From Granulosicoccus sp964498925 (GTDB lineage Bacteria; Pseudomonadota; Gammaproteobacteria; Granulosicoccales; Granulosicoccaceae): DNA of 32,109 nt. Positions 7,783 to 15,819 of this stretch are shown here, one piece after another. Under the pieces are notes generated by a model. The model ran no database searches, had not been told where the DNA came from, and saw nothing but the letters and a program-made list of their open reading frames with translations. The first letter of the stretch is position 1. Each line of letters starts with the position of its first letter. Location of the stretch: positions 1-32,109 of the forward strand of contig CAZCKD010000013.1 of the NCBI GenBank assembly GCA_964498925.1, read 5' to 3'. The translations under genes were made by a program, and so were the position numbers.

Positions 7783-8482
7783 AGCGTCCGCTCGCAAATT
7801 GATGTGCAGCTTTGATCTGCTGCAATAGCAAACGTGCGGTTTTCTCCGCGCTGAATAATTTACCTTCTGGAACGTTCTTCTGAAACGGCTCCGAGAGCTT
7901 TGAATCTGTTGTTCCAGGATGCAGCGCAAGAACCCTGGTATTTCTTAGTGTGCGATTCCACTCAATAGACAAACTTTTCAGCGCCATATTAAGGGCTGCC
8001 TTAGAGGCACGATAGCTGTACCAGCCTCCCAGGCGATTATCCTCAATACTGCCTACTCGGGCTGACACGGTTGCAAAAACACCTTTGTCAGAGGCTTTCA
8101 GAGCTTTAGCGGCGTATTTAGCCAACAGAAGAGTGGGTAGACAATTAACCGCGATGCTTTTTGAAAAGTGATCGGGCTGAAACGTTCGAATAGACTTCTC
8201 AGGTCCATGCTGCTGGTCATGCAACATACCCACACAATTAATGATCCAGTCTACTTGGCCCGCATCATTAAGCCATTGTTCGACGTCTTTCTCATTGGTC
8301 GCATCAACCTTTGACCAATGAATTTCAACACTCGTTCCAGCGAACTTTTCCGACACCCCTTCTCTAACGCCTGCGGTATTAAAGAAGGTGGCAAAAACGG
8401 AATCTACAGCATCATCAGCTGCCAATTGCTCCAACAAGGCCGCACCGATACCACCGCTGGCACCTAGAATGGCAACCTTCAT
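7748..8482 (-). CDS. Short-chain dehydrogenase/reductase (SDR) family oxidoreductase
   Basis: The 244-residue Rossmann-fold protein shows the cofactor motif GASGGIGAAL near the start, NCVGML in place of the classical NAG motif, the active-site Ser in TVSARVGSIED, and the catalytic YRASK (YxxxK). HPGTTDSKLS resembles the PG motif region. Its style (no leading TG, CVGMLHD) is close to the CsgA/C-factor-like SDRs. The substrate cannot be told. Its 3' end overlaps the ttcA 3' end by 35 bases on the other strand, so converging transcripts would be antisense to each other. A strong hairpin separates it from the IalB-family gene upstream. Confidence 0.85.
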   Translation of the reverse strand: MKVAILGASGGIGAALLEQLAADDAVDSVFATFFNTAGVREGVSEKFAGTSVEIHWSKVDATNEKDVEQWLNDAGQVDWIINCVGMLHDQQHGPEKSIRTFQPDHFSKSIAVNCLPTLLLAKYAAKALKASDKGVFATVSARVGSIEDNRLGGWYSYRASKAALNMALKSLSIEWNRTLRNTRVLALHPGTTDSKLSEPFQKNVPEGKLFSAEKTARLLLQQIKAAHQFASGRFIAYDGEEIPW

Positions 8483-8514
8483 ACTATTGCTGGGAAGCTA
8501 GAGTGAATGGTACG

Positions 8515-8552
8515 AATCTGTCAGTGCTGACTTGCGGCAGCACTGACAGATT
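8515..8552 (-). terminator. Perfect 15-bp hairpin after the IalB-family gene, probable terminator
   Basis: AATCTGTCAGTGCTG (8515-8529) is the exact reverse complement of CAGCACTGACAGATT (8538-8552), with an 8-base loop. It begins seven bases beyond the stop of the IalB-family gene and lies before the SDR gene, both on the minus strand. There is no long T-run after it, so it may be a weak intrinsic terminator or an mRNA 3'-end stabiliser. Confidence 0.65.
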
Positions 8553-8559
8553 TAGTTGT

Positions 8560-9186
8560 CTACTTCAGTGAATCGTAGGCTTTAGTAAAACCTTTCAGCG
8601 AAATGATTGAAGAGACCTCTCCCTGACTGGCAGCGATAACGCTAACTGCTGCTTTATTGCCTCGCTTAAGGCGTGCAATCAATTCATCATCCACCGGTTC
8701 ACGAACTAAGCAGCCTTGTTCTGTACAGACTTGAAACGGTGCGGATTCTTTACGGTCGCCATCAATCGAGATGGATAATCCTTCAGTTAAAACCACACCG
8801 AGCGGTGTGATGACATCAAGTACTGCCGTGGCAGTACGCTCACCCACTTCGAGTGGCTCAGCCAGTTGTCGAATCACCATTTCCAAAACCGGTGTTCCGT
8901 TGGCGTCATTTCCTATTTGCGCCATCGCACAATTATCACCTGCCGGATCACACGCCACATCCCAGTCACCATGCCGGGTTCGCGATGCGGCACCGCCGGA
9001 CTGGCTAGCCGTAGGCTGAGCGGGTGGAGGCGCTTCCTTATCGGCAGCTCCCAAATTCAAGGTATTGGTATCGGCAGCAGGCTCGCCTAATCTCAGCCCG
9101 CTAGATTGCGCATAGGTGTTACCGAGGAAAAAGACACTGGAAACACAGCAGACAATACTGAAAACTAATGACGATCGCAAAATCAC
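8560..9186 (-). CDS. Invasion-associated locus B (IalB) family periplasmic protein
   Basis: I place the start at GTG 9186 (208 residues) because AAAGGGA precedes it at good spacing and the protein then begins directly with a signal peptide (MILRSSLVFSIV to about NTYAQ). A longer frame from GTG 9222 would add 12 residues ahead. After a Pro/Ala/Gln-rich linker, the IalB domain starts at GDWDVACD, with cysteine pairs in CDPAGDNC and CTEQGC that probably form disulfides, and the family-like segments PLGVVLTEGLSISID and FKGFTKAYDSL-type ending (read as LKGFTKAYDSL). IalB proteins are small exported proteins, best known from Bartonella but widespread in non-pathogens; their molecular role is unclear. 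Nothing here implies virulence. Confidence 0.83.
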   Translation of the reverse strand: MILRSSLVFSIVCCVSSVFFLGNTYAQSSGLRLGEPAADTNTLNLGAADKEAPPPAQPTASQSGGAASRTRHGDWDVACDPAGDNCAMAQIGNDANGTPVLEMVIRQLAEPLEVGERTATAVLDVITPLGVVLTEGLSISIDGDRKESAPFQVCTEQGCLVREPVDDELIARLKRGNKAAVSVIAASQGEVSSIISLKGFTKAYDSLK

Positions 9187-9296
9187 GTTATATCCCTTTG
9201 ATTTTAAGTATGCAGAACACACCTGAGTGTAGGTAGAGGAAAGCTGGCAGGCAAGACGTCAGAACATGACAAGCTGGATTGGTTTACCTGAGCTAC

Positions 9297-9314
9297 GATT
9301 AAGTAACGTTAATC
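9297..9314. promoter_or_regulatory. Palindrome upstream of the aldose epimerase gene
   Basis: GATTAA and TTAATC are inverted around GTAACG, giving an 18-base palindrome-like site 22 bases before the epimerase ATG. It could bind a dimeric regulator or form a small leader hairpin. By itself the match is short and could be chance. Confidence 0.25.
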
Positions 9315-9336
9315 CAAGATTTATTCCAGATTTCCT

Positions 9337-10257
9337 ATGTCTCTTCATACGTTGCAATCAGACACTTGGCGTTTATGGTGCGATCCGAACCGGGGAGCCC
9401 AGTGGACGGCCGCAGAAGTCAATCACCACGGGCAATGGCACCCTGTGGTGCCCGACTGCCGTGACGAGGTCAAAAACGGCGCTGGGCAACACGATTCAGC
9501 CCCTTTAGCCGCTGCAAACTTCCATATGATCCCGTATAGCAATCGGATTCGGGACGGCAAATTTAACTTCCAGGGTAAGACAATTCAGCTTGAGGGAGCG
9601 CAAGGGCATGCCATCCACGGAGCCGTAAGAAAATTGCCCTGGAAGGTCATATCCAGCGATTCCAGCCATCTAATGACCGAATTTCAGTCCACCGATCACT
9701 CTTCCGTGAATTGGCCCTGGCCGTTTGTGAGCACCATAGAACAACGTCTTAGTGCCGATACAGTGATCAGTAAGATGACGCTAACCAATCAGGGAAAGAC
9801 GGCAATGCCGGCAGGCATGGGATGGCATCCGTATTTCGTCAGAGTCGTCAACGGTTCACAACCTACCCTCACCCTGCCCACCACGGGCGTATTTCCTGAT
9901 ACAAACGGCGATTGTCTTCCCATAGGAAAGCCAGTTTCACTGCCCCCGGAGCTGGATTTTTCTACCGCCCGACAACTCGACCCCAAGCAGCCTATTGATC
10001 ATTGCATGTCAGGGTTCGCAGGCACCGCTGAAATTCACTGGGCAGAGGCAGGAATCAAGCTAACGATGCAGGCAAGTAACAATTGCTCTTACTTGATTCT
10101 CTACAACCCGGAAATGCCGCATTTCGCGGTAGAGCCTGTAACAAATGCCAATGATGCGTTCAATCTGAGTAATCAGTCTATTCCGTCGGGAACCACGACC
10201 CTCGAACCGGGTGAAACGCTAACCGCGACAATGACTGTCAAAGCAGATATCAAGTAG
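9337..10257 (+). CDS. Aldose 1-epimerase (galactose mutarotase-like)
   Basis: The 306-residue protein fits the galactose mutarotase-like beta-sandwich family, which interconverts alpha and beta sugar anomers. The conserved substrate Arg region is PYSNRIRDGKF, the first His is in HAIHGAVR, the catalytic His is in GMGWHPYF, and the general-base Glu is in FAVEPVTNAND. No signal peptide is seen, so it is likely cytoplasmic. It is a lone gene; no sugar operon surrounds it, so the sugar is unknown. The ATG at 9337 has no good ribosome binding site. Confidence 0.88.
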   Translation: MSLHTLQSDTWRLWCDPNRGAQWTAAEVNHHGQWHPVVPDCRDEVKNGAGQHDSAPLAAANFHMIPYSNRIRDGKFNFQGKTIQLEGAQGHAIHGAVRKLPWKVISSDSSHLMTEFQSTDHSSVNWPWPFVSTIEQRLSADTVISKMTLTNQGKTAMPAGMGWHPYFVRVVNGSQPTLTLPTTGVFPDTNGDCLPIGKPVSLPPELDFSTARQLDPKQPIDHCMSGFAGTAEIHWAEAGIKLTMQASNNCSYLILYNPEMPHFAVEPVTNANDAFNLSNQSIPSGTTTLEPGETLTATMTVKADIK

Positions 10258-10268
10258 ACTCCGATCGC

Positions 10269-11207
10269 TTAAGGCTCCACTGAGGTCGTGCTTAAGGTGA
10301 CTCCCAGCGGGCCACGTGGCAGATCAGCACTTAGCAAGCTCCCACCACGGCTAAACTGCACCTGTACGTACTCGCCTTTCACACCAGAGCGGGTTGCCTG
10401 CTGCAATGCATTAACTCTGAAAACTCGCTCATTGTTGTAGCTGACGATTAAATCGCCCACTTCCAGACCCGCCATGCTCGCGGCGGAACCAGAAATCACT
10501 GAGGCGATGCTGACGCGATTTGGAATGCCCGATTCATACAGATATCGATCGTAAGCGTCATTACCTAATTCCTCCTGCAGATTCACCCGCCCATCATCGA
10601 GTTCGCCCAACTTCTGCTGAAGCTGATCAGATCCGGACCAGCCTTCTCGTGAGGCTTGGTCGATCAATTCCAGACGAGCAAGCTGATACTGATCACGACG
10701 GGCCTGCAAATCTCTAGCGGTCTGTTCATCGATACCCGCTGCTAACAGACTGTCAATTCGTTCTTGTGCACTTTGTTGAAAGGGTCGTCTCCCTGCACCA
10801 CCAAATCGCCTGCCGGTAAAATCATCCGCGGCGATGTTCTCATTACTGACACCACTTTCGCCTAAGCTCTCGTCGGTCTGTGACAACGCTTCCAAGGCGA
10901 CGACTTGTTGCTCAAACGTTCGAAGGTCGCGATTTAGGCCTAATACAGACTCTGATAACTGCCGCCTCTCTTCGTTGGCTGTCGTGAGCTCCTCACGAAG
11001 CTGGACAATTTCAGCCGCCATGGAATCAGATTCATCAAGGACCGCGTTGTCACTTGACGTGATATTCGTCTGATCAATGGCTTTTTCAACAGACCCGCTC
11101 TCATTAAGATTGCCTGTTGCAAACAGCGTCAGCGTTGCTCCCAAAGCCGCAGCGAACAAAGCGGTCGCACCGAACTTTATAATGGTTGTGTGATCGTTTG
11201 CCTTCAT
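10269..11207 (-). CDS. Membrane-anchored PDZ-domain protein without protease domain
   Basis: The 312-residue protein has an N-terminal membrane segment (residues about 10-31, FGATALFAAALGATLTLFA), then a predicted coiled coil rich in Glu and Gln (about 58-110), a helical middle with LQARRDQYQLARLELIDQ, and a C-terminal PDZ domain (about 225-305) with SAASMAGLEVGDLIVSYNNERV. No serine-protease triad is present, so it is not a DegS/HtrA enzyme. It probably sits in the inner membrane with the PDZ in the periplasm, binding C-terminal tails or anchoring a partner. The partner is unknown. It is convergent with the epimerase gene, 11 bases apart. Confidence 0.75.
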   Translation of the reverse strand: MKANDHTTIIKFGATALFAAALGATLTLFATGNLNESGSVEKAIDQTNITSSDNAVLDESDSMAAEIVQLREELTTANEERRQLSESVLGLNRDLRTFEQQVVALEALSQTDESLGESGVSNENIAADDFTGRRFGGAGRRPFQQSAQERIDSLLAAGIDEQTARDLQARRDQYQLARLELIDQASREGWSGSDQLQQKLGELDDGRVNLQEELGNDAYDRYLYESGIPNRVSIASVISGSAASMAGLEVGDLIVSYNNERVFRVNALQQATRSGVKGEYVQVQFSRGGSLLSADLPRGPLGVTLSTTSVEP

Positions 11208-11289
11208 CGTAATTGTTATAGTTCAATACTCACCTGCACAATAACCTAAGATACGCCGACTCACTAGTGGCGGATCAACACCCACACCA

Positions 11290-12081
11290 TTGATCAATTC
11301 CGTGAATCAGGATACCAAGCAAACTATAGACGTCTATGCACATCGTGGTAGCTCCATGCTGGCTCCTGAGAACACTGCTGTTGCATTCGATCTGGCACTG
11401 TCATTTGGCGCAGATGTTCTGGAAATTGATGTACGTTTAAGTCGTGACAACGTCGTATTCGTGGCTCATGACAGTCGCGTTGATCGCACATGCAATGCAC
11501 AGGGTGAATTTAGCTCACTCACCACTGTTGAGCTAAAAAAGCTCCATGCTGGATGGCACTTCTCCAATCTTGATGGCAAAACGTTTAAAGAGAAAAAAGT
11601 AGAACTGATAACACTCGATGAACTATTCGAGCGATACCCTGATACGCGTATTAATATCGATATCAAGGACAATTCCAAAGAAGCAGCACAAGCCGTCGCC
11701 AAGTCCATCGAACGAGCTGCCGCCCATTCGCGAGTCAACGTTGGAAGTTTTCATGCAAATGCTTTAAATCATTTCAGACTTAGTTTGCCCGGTGTGACAA
11801 CAGCAGCTTCGCAAGCAGAAGTGGCTAAGCTATATTTCGGGAGAGGTATGAATAGAGCCGTAGCTTTTCAGTATTTACAAATTCCGACTGAATATTACGG
11901 TATTCCACTCTCAAGTCCCCGGTTTATCAAATTCGCACAACAACGAAATATCTCGGCTGTTTACTGGACCATCAATGAGCCTGAACACATGAAGACACTG
12001 ATAAGTAGAGGGGTTGATGGCATCGTTACCGATCGGGTCGATATAGCCTGCAAGCTTTTAAATAAAACCGCAAAGCTTTAG
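11290..12081 (+). CDS. Glycerophosphodiester phosphodiesterase
   Basis: The 263-residue TIM-barrel enzyme hydrolyses glycerophosphodiesters to sn-glycerol 3-phosphate and an alcohol. The GDPD signature is complete: AHRGSSMLAPENT with H18, the metal ligands E45 and D47 in VLEIDVRLS, and the second catalytic His H60 in VAHDSRVDRT. The C-terminal YWTINEPEHMKTLISRGVDGIVTDRVD is the usual family ending. No signal peptide is visible, so it looks cytoplasmic (UgpQ-like). The TTG at 11290 is the reported start; GTG at 11302 is an equally short alternative, since neither has a convincing ribosome binding site. Confidence 0.9.
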   Translation: MINSVNQDTKQTIDVYAHRGSSMLAPENTAVAFDLALSFGADVLEIDVRLSRDNVVFVAHDSRVDRTCNAQGEFSSLTTVELKKLHAGWHFSNLDGKTFKEKKVELITLDELFERYPDTRINIDIKDNSKEAAQAVAKSIERAAAHSRVNVGSFHANALNHFRLSLPGVTTAASQAEVAKLYFGRGMNRAVAFQYLQIPTEYYGIPLSSPRFIKFAQQRNISAVYWTINEPEHMKTLISRGVDGIVTDRVDIACKLLNKTAKL

Positions 12082-12211
12082 CGCCTTATCGATTTAGTGC
12101 TTTAACACAACGCTGCATTAAGCAAATCAGGCCAATTGACGCATCTTTCACAAGGTAAAAATTAGCCCTGTATCCGATAACCTCTGTACAACCTTGAATC
12201 GACCTCAGCTG

Positions 12212-14059
12212 TTAAGCCGCTTTTTGCTCGCATCCCAAACTGGCAGCAAATAAATCTAATAGCGCCTGTTCGGCATCGGCAATATAGCCATCCTGTCTAA
12301 CGATTTCTACACAGTGTTGCACGAACGCTTCACGTACAGCAATCGGTTGTGCATATAACGTCTGAAAGGCTGCAGCAACTTCGTCAACGACACCCTCTTC
12401 GTCCTTACTTCTGCGCGGGAATGATTCGCCTGTGTAGCATTTTAAAACCCGCTCAAACTCCTGATCCAGAACCGCTTGCGATGCACCTGATGATTCAATC
12501 ATCATCGACAACAGCAGAGCAAATTCACGACCCATAGCGTCAAAAGCTTTAACGTGTCTTTTTTCCGCCATGCAATCAGCAGCCAGATTTTTAACAACCG
12601 GAAATTCAAGATCCAATTTTGATCTCACAAACTGTAAACCGGCATAAGCCATCAAATCGTTTTCACTAGTCACTGACTGCAGTTTTTCGAGCTTAGCTAG
12701 AATTATCGCTCGCTTATCGTGATTCAATGATTCGCAGATAATCTTGCTTGCATGCTCAATGGTCGCTAATTTTCCGACGGTCAAATCTTCGGGTATAGTT
12801 TCCAATAATTGCTTTATTCTTGCAGAAAAGCTGGCATCAAAAGCAAACGATGCAGCACTCAAATAGTCTTGTCGCTTATTAGCATTGCTGCTTGCAAATA
12901 TCGCAAAAAGCACAGCGATGCAATTATTGACGTCCGATAACAAAATAGAAGCGCTATCTGAAAGGACTAACGATGTAGCTGCTTCTTTAGGCAACCCTAC
13001 GCCGATACCTGTGACGTTTCCGGGTTGGGCAGTTACCTGAGAATCAGACGGCCGTCGTGCTTGCTTAGCCTTTCTTTTTTTATTCTCAAAGTAAGGATCG
13101 ATTGCTTCTATGCGAAGCTCTGTCGCAGGGTGACTTGCCAATAATGCTCTAATCCACCGACCCGGCTTTGGCGATTGAAAACATAAATGTACGAGTTCTT
13201 GCGCATGGTGGCCATGTAAGGCCGGCTCGTGATCTTGTTCCTTAACGACGTTCAATGCAGAGGCCAATGCGTAGGGATAACGGGTAAATTGAACCGCCGT
13301 TGCGTCTGCCAGATACTCCCTTTGCCTGGAAAATGCACTTCTCACGAGTTGACCGAAAAACACACCGATACTACCCAGAGCCCTTAACAGGTAACCGACA
13401 AATTTACCCGGATAAAAAAGAGCCACATCGTTTTTCTTACTCAAAATCAAACCCACTTCATCGATGGCCATAAGACCACTCAACGCGATAAGCATATGCA
13501 TATTAAGCGCAATGTCACCGTTAGCAATATGCGCCATCTCGTGGGCCACTATAGCTTGCAACTCATCCCGGCTAAGACTGTCCAAAGCGCCCTGAGACAC
13601 AACCAATGCATATCTCTCATTACGATTTTCTGTCGACTCATAACCCAGTACAAACGCATTAATGCTCTGCTCACGACGCAGAACATAAACCGCTGGAGCA
13701 CTGTTGCTGGACGCAATTGACATCTCTGCCACAACATTCAGAAGTAGCTGCTCTTGATCAGACCTTGTGGTCTCTGAAACTCGAACGGCGCCAAATTTTT
13801 TGGCTAGAGCTGTGGCCCCTTCTCGAACATCCAATGCGCGAAAAAAAGCGCCTAAAAGAATCGTAAGCCAGACTAGAAATATGAAACCCAATGCCATCTT
13901 AGATGGCTGGGTGACGCTATGCGTTTCACCCAACAACACTGAGAACGCGCCGATAACTAAATGAATGACAATTCCTGTAGCCGCCATGGCACCCAGAAAA
14001 CAAACAAGCAGTAACAGTGACTGACGCTTTCTGGCGTGTTTTTGGTCGAAGAATTTCAT
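12212..14059 (-). CDS. M48-family (HtpX-like) membrane metalloprotease with long helical C-terminal extension
   Basis: The 615-residue protein has membrane segments at about 15-44 and 55-74 and further hydrophobic stretches near 190-206 and 219-236. The zinc site is HEMAH at 173-177 with the third ligand E248 in REYLADATA, as in HtpX/Ste24 proteases. Residues about 325-615 are an extra, soluble, mainly helical region beyond a normal HtpX (about 290 residues); its end, RQDGYIADAEQALLDLFAASLG, resembles a TerB-like helix pair. It lies 38 bases downstream of lemA in the same direction, a pairing common in bacteria. It probably cleaves membrane or envelope proteins; substrates are not known. Confidence 0.88.
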   Translation of the reverse strand: MKFFDQKHARKRQSLLLLVCFLGAMAATGIVIHLVIGAFSVLLGETHSVTQPSKMALGFIFLVWLTILLGAFFRALDVREGATALAKKFGAVRVSETTRSDQEQLLLNVVAEMSIASSNSAPAVYVLRREQSINAFVLGYESTENRNERYALVVSQGALDSLSRDELQAIVAHEMAHIANGDIALNMHMLIALSGLMAIDEVGLILSKKNDVALFYPGKFVGYLLRALGSIGVFFGQLVRSAFSRQREYLADATAVQFTRYPYALASALNVVKEQDHEPALHGHHAQELVHLCFQSPKPGRWIRALLASHPATELRIEAIDPYFENKKRKAKQARRPSDSQVTAQPGNVTGIGVGLPKEAATSLVLSDSASILLSDVNNCIAVLFAIFASSNANKRQDYLSAASFAFDASFSARIKQLLETIPEDLTVGKLATIEHASKIICESLNHDKRAIILAKLEKLQSVTSENDLMAYAGLQFVRSKLDLEFPVVKNLAADCMAEKRHVKAFDAMGREFALLLSMMIESSGASQAVLDQEFERVLKCYTGESFPRRSKDEEGVVDEVAAAFQTLYAQPIAVREAFVQHCVEIVRQDGYIADAEQALLDLFAASLGCEQKAA

Positions 14060-14097
14060 TGTGCTATGACGTTAGCGTCTGCAAGTAAATTCAACGA

Positions 14098-14688
14098 CTA
14101 AGCGAAAGATACTTTAACAGCCTGTCGTACCGTTTTATCTTCTACTTCGAATAAACCGGCTTCCTTAAACGCAAACAATCTGGCGACAATAACAGCCGGA
14201 AATTTCTCGATAGCCGTGTTGTACACCATCACGGCATCGCTATACGCTTGCCGTGCAAAGGATACACGGTTCTCCGTTGACGTCAGCTCTTCCATCAGGC
14301 TAAGCATTTGCTCATCTGCCTTCAAATCAGGATAGTTTTCCATCACCATATTAAAACGCCCCATGGCTTGAGTAAGCGCACCGTCTGCAGAGGCTAATGC
14401 GTTTATCAATGATGCATCTTCTGTATTTTTTTTAGCCGCACTACAACTTTGAGAAGCCGTGTTTCGGGCCTCAGTAACAGCTGTTAGCGTATCGGATTCA
14501 TGAGCCATGTAGGCCTTAGCCGTTTCGACAAGGTTTGGAATTAGCTCGTAACGCCTCTGAAGTTGCACATCAATTTGAGAGAATCCGTTTAGAAACCGAT
14601 TTTTTAAGGTCACAAGACGGTTATAGACCAGGACTAACAGCACACCAAGCGCGAGTGCAAATAATAAAACTATGACACCTGTAGACAT
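14098..14688 (-). CDS. lemA: LemA family membrane protein
   Basis: I start at ATG 14688 because GGAG at 14695-14698 lies six bases upstream; a TTG at 14700 would add four residues and destroy that site. The 196-residue protein has one N-terminal transmembrane helix (VIVLLFALALGVLLVLVY) and then the classic LemA helical domain, with NRFLNGFSQIDVQLQRRYELIPNLVET and the YNTAIEKFPAVIVARLF segment. The bulk is normally described as exposed outside the membrane face with the N-terminus. Its biochemical role is unknown. It heads a two-gene unit with the M48 protease and may act as its partner or adaptor, which is inferred from their frequent pairing. Confidence 0.93.
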   Translation of the reverse strand: MSTGVIVLLFALALGVLLVLVYNRLVTLKNRFLNGFSQIDVQLQRRYELIPNLVETAKAYMAHESDTLTAVTEARNTASQSCSAAKKNTEDASLINALASADGALTQAMGRFNMVMENYPDLKADEQMLSLMEELTSTENRVSFARQAYSDAVMVYNTAIEKFPAVIVARLFAFKEAGLFEVEDKTVRQAVKVSFA

Positions 14689-14774
14689 ACCTAACTCCAA
14701 TCAACACGAATGAGTTAGATAGCGGCAGAATTCAGTATTTTTTTACCATGGCAGTAGCGAGCAAGCAGCTCTAG

Positions 14775-15344
14775 CTAGGCTCTACGGGTATGCTCCAGTT
14801 GCTCACATTGAGCTCCCGTCATTTTAAATGCTTGCCCGAACCCCATTGTAAACTGGCCGCGTAACGGTATCAGACGAAATAGCACGAAGTCTGGAAGCGT
14901 TCGCAATAAGCCAATCATCTTCCCATGTCCAGCCTGCATCGAATCAAGCAAGCCCTCATACTCGGCATCGCTCTTATCAACCACCTCAGCATGGCACTGA
15001 TAGGTTGCGCGGGTTCTGGCAAATATCTGCTCAGACGATGATTCGTCGGCAATAAGCATTGTAGAGACACTGTTATTTTTTAACAGGTCGCGCGTGTGAA
15101 CGGCCAGTTGACTGACAAAAATAATCAAATGATGCTCTCTACCTTCTGTCGGGTCGAAGATAAAAGGCGTATAACCCGTGTGCGGTTCATTGTATTCGCC
15201 TACAGTGGAAAGCAGAACACTCTGAACACTATGCCTTAAAGTGGCCAGTTCTTGAGACGGATCTTTGTTTTCCTGAGTCAATGCGACGTTATCCACTGGT
15301 AAAGGTAATGGTGATCTGTATGATAAACCACTCAGCGATGGCAT
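14775..15344 (-). CDS. HugZ/HutZ-like pyridoxamine 5'-phosphate oxidase-fold protein
   Basis: The 189-residue protein has a split-barrel flavin-binding-type fold: SVLLSTVGEYNEPHTGYTPFIFD at the N-terminal strand pair, then HLIIFVSQLAVHTRDLLKN and STMLIADE. The end, LPDFVLFRLIPLRGQFTMGFGQAFKM, is like the C-terminal motif of HugZ/HutZ haem-utilisation proteins, which lie in this superfamily. It could be a haem-storage or haem-degrading protein or a flavin oxidoreductase. No haem transporter is next to it, so the narrower assignment is uncertain. It sits 86 bases upstream of lemA on the same strand and is divergent from ypeA across 52 bases. The GGAGG upstream is 16 bases from the ATG, which is longer than ideal. 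Confidence 0.68.
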   Translation of the reverse strand: MPSLSGLSYRSPLPLPVDNVALTQENKDPSQELATLRHSVQSVLLSTVGEYNEPHTGYTPFIFDPTEGREHHLIIFVSQLAVHTRDLLKNNSVSTMLIADESSSEQIFARTRATYQCHAEVVDKSDAEYEGLLDSMQAGHGKMIGLLRTLPDFVLFRLIPLRGQFTMGFGQAFKMTGAQCEQLEHTRRA

Positions 15345-15396
15345 CCAATCCCATCTAATTCCTCCATCACTGGAAACTTAACGTACTGCCAATCAC

Positions 15397-15816
15397 ATGA
15401 ATATCAGAACATTCAGGACATCCGATACACAATCGGTCATCTCACTCTGGGAAATTTGTGAATTAACACGCCCTTGGAACAACCCTGAACTGGATATTGA
15501 GAGAAAGCTTGCAGTCGGTCCAGAGCTCTTTCTAGTTGCTGTTGATCGTGAACAAGTCATCGGTTCCGTGATGGGCGGATACGATGGCCATCGCGGCTGG
15601 ATAAACTATCTGGCCGTTCATCCGCAAACCAGAAAACAAGGTTTAGGGCGACAGCTTATGTATGCCATAGAAGAATTGCTGTTGTCGGCCGGTTGCCCCA
15701 AGATAAACCTTCAGATTAGGCACGGCAATGACGACGTCATCGCGTTTTACCAAGCGATTGGTTTCACCGAAGACAAATGTGTCAGTTTTGGTAAGCGATT
15801 AATACCGGACAACTGA
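15397..15816 (+). CDS. ypeA: GNAT-family acetyltransferase YpeA
   Basis: The 139-residue protein is very close in layout to E. coli YpeA: an N-terminal RTFRTSDTQSVISLWEICELTRPWNNP, then VMGGYDGHRGW, the acetyl-CoA pyrophosphate-binding loop HPQTRKQGLGRQLM, GCPKINLQIR, and the ending FGKRLI. It transfers an acetyl group from acetyl-CoA; YpeA is an uncharacterised or poorly characterised enzyme, and the substrate cannot be read. It ends three bases from the convergent stop of the ubiI-like gene. Confidence 0.9.
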   Translation: MNIRTFRTSDTQSVISLWEICELTRPWNNPELDIERKLAVGPELFLVAVDREQVIGSVMGGYDGHRGWINYLAVHPQTRKQGLGRQLMYAIEELLLSAGCPKINLQIRHGNDDVIAFYQAIGFTEDKCVSFGKRLIPDN

Positions 15817-15819
15817 TTT

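Noticed and set aside
8560..9186. IalB homology as a sign of pathogenicity
   Set aside because: IalB-family proteins are common in environmental bacteria and no other virulence-related gene is near.
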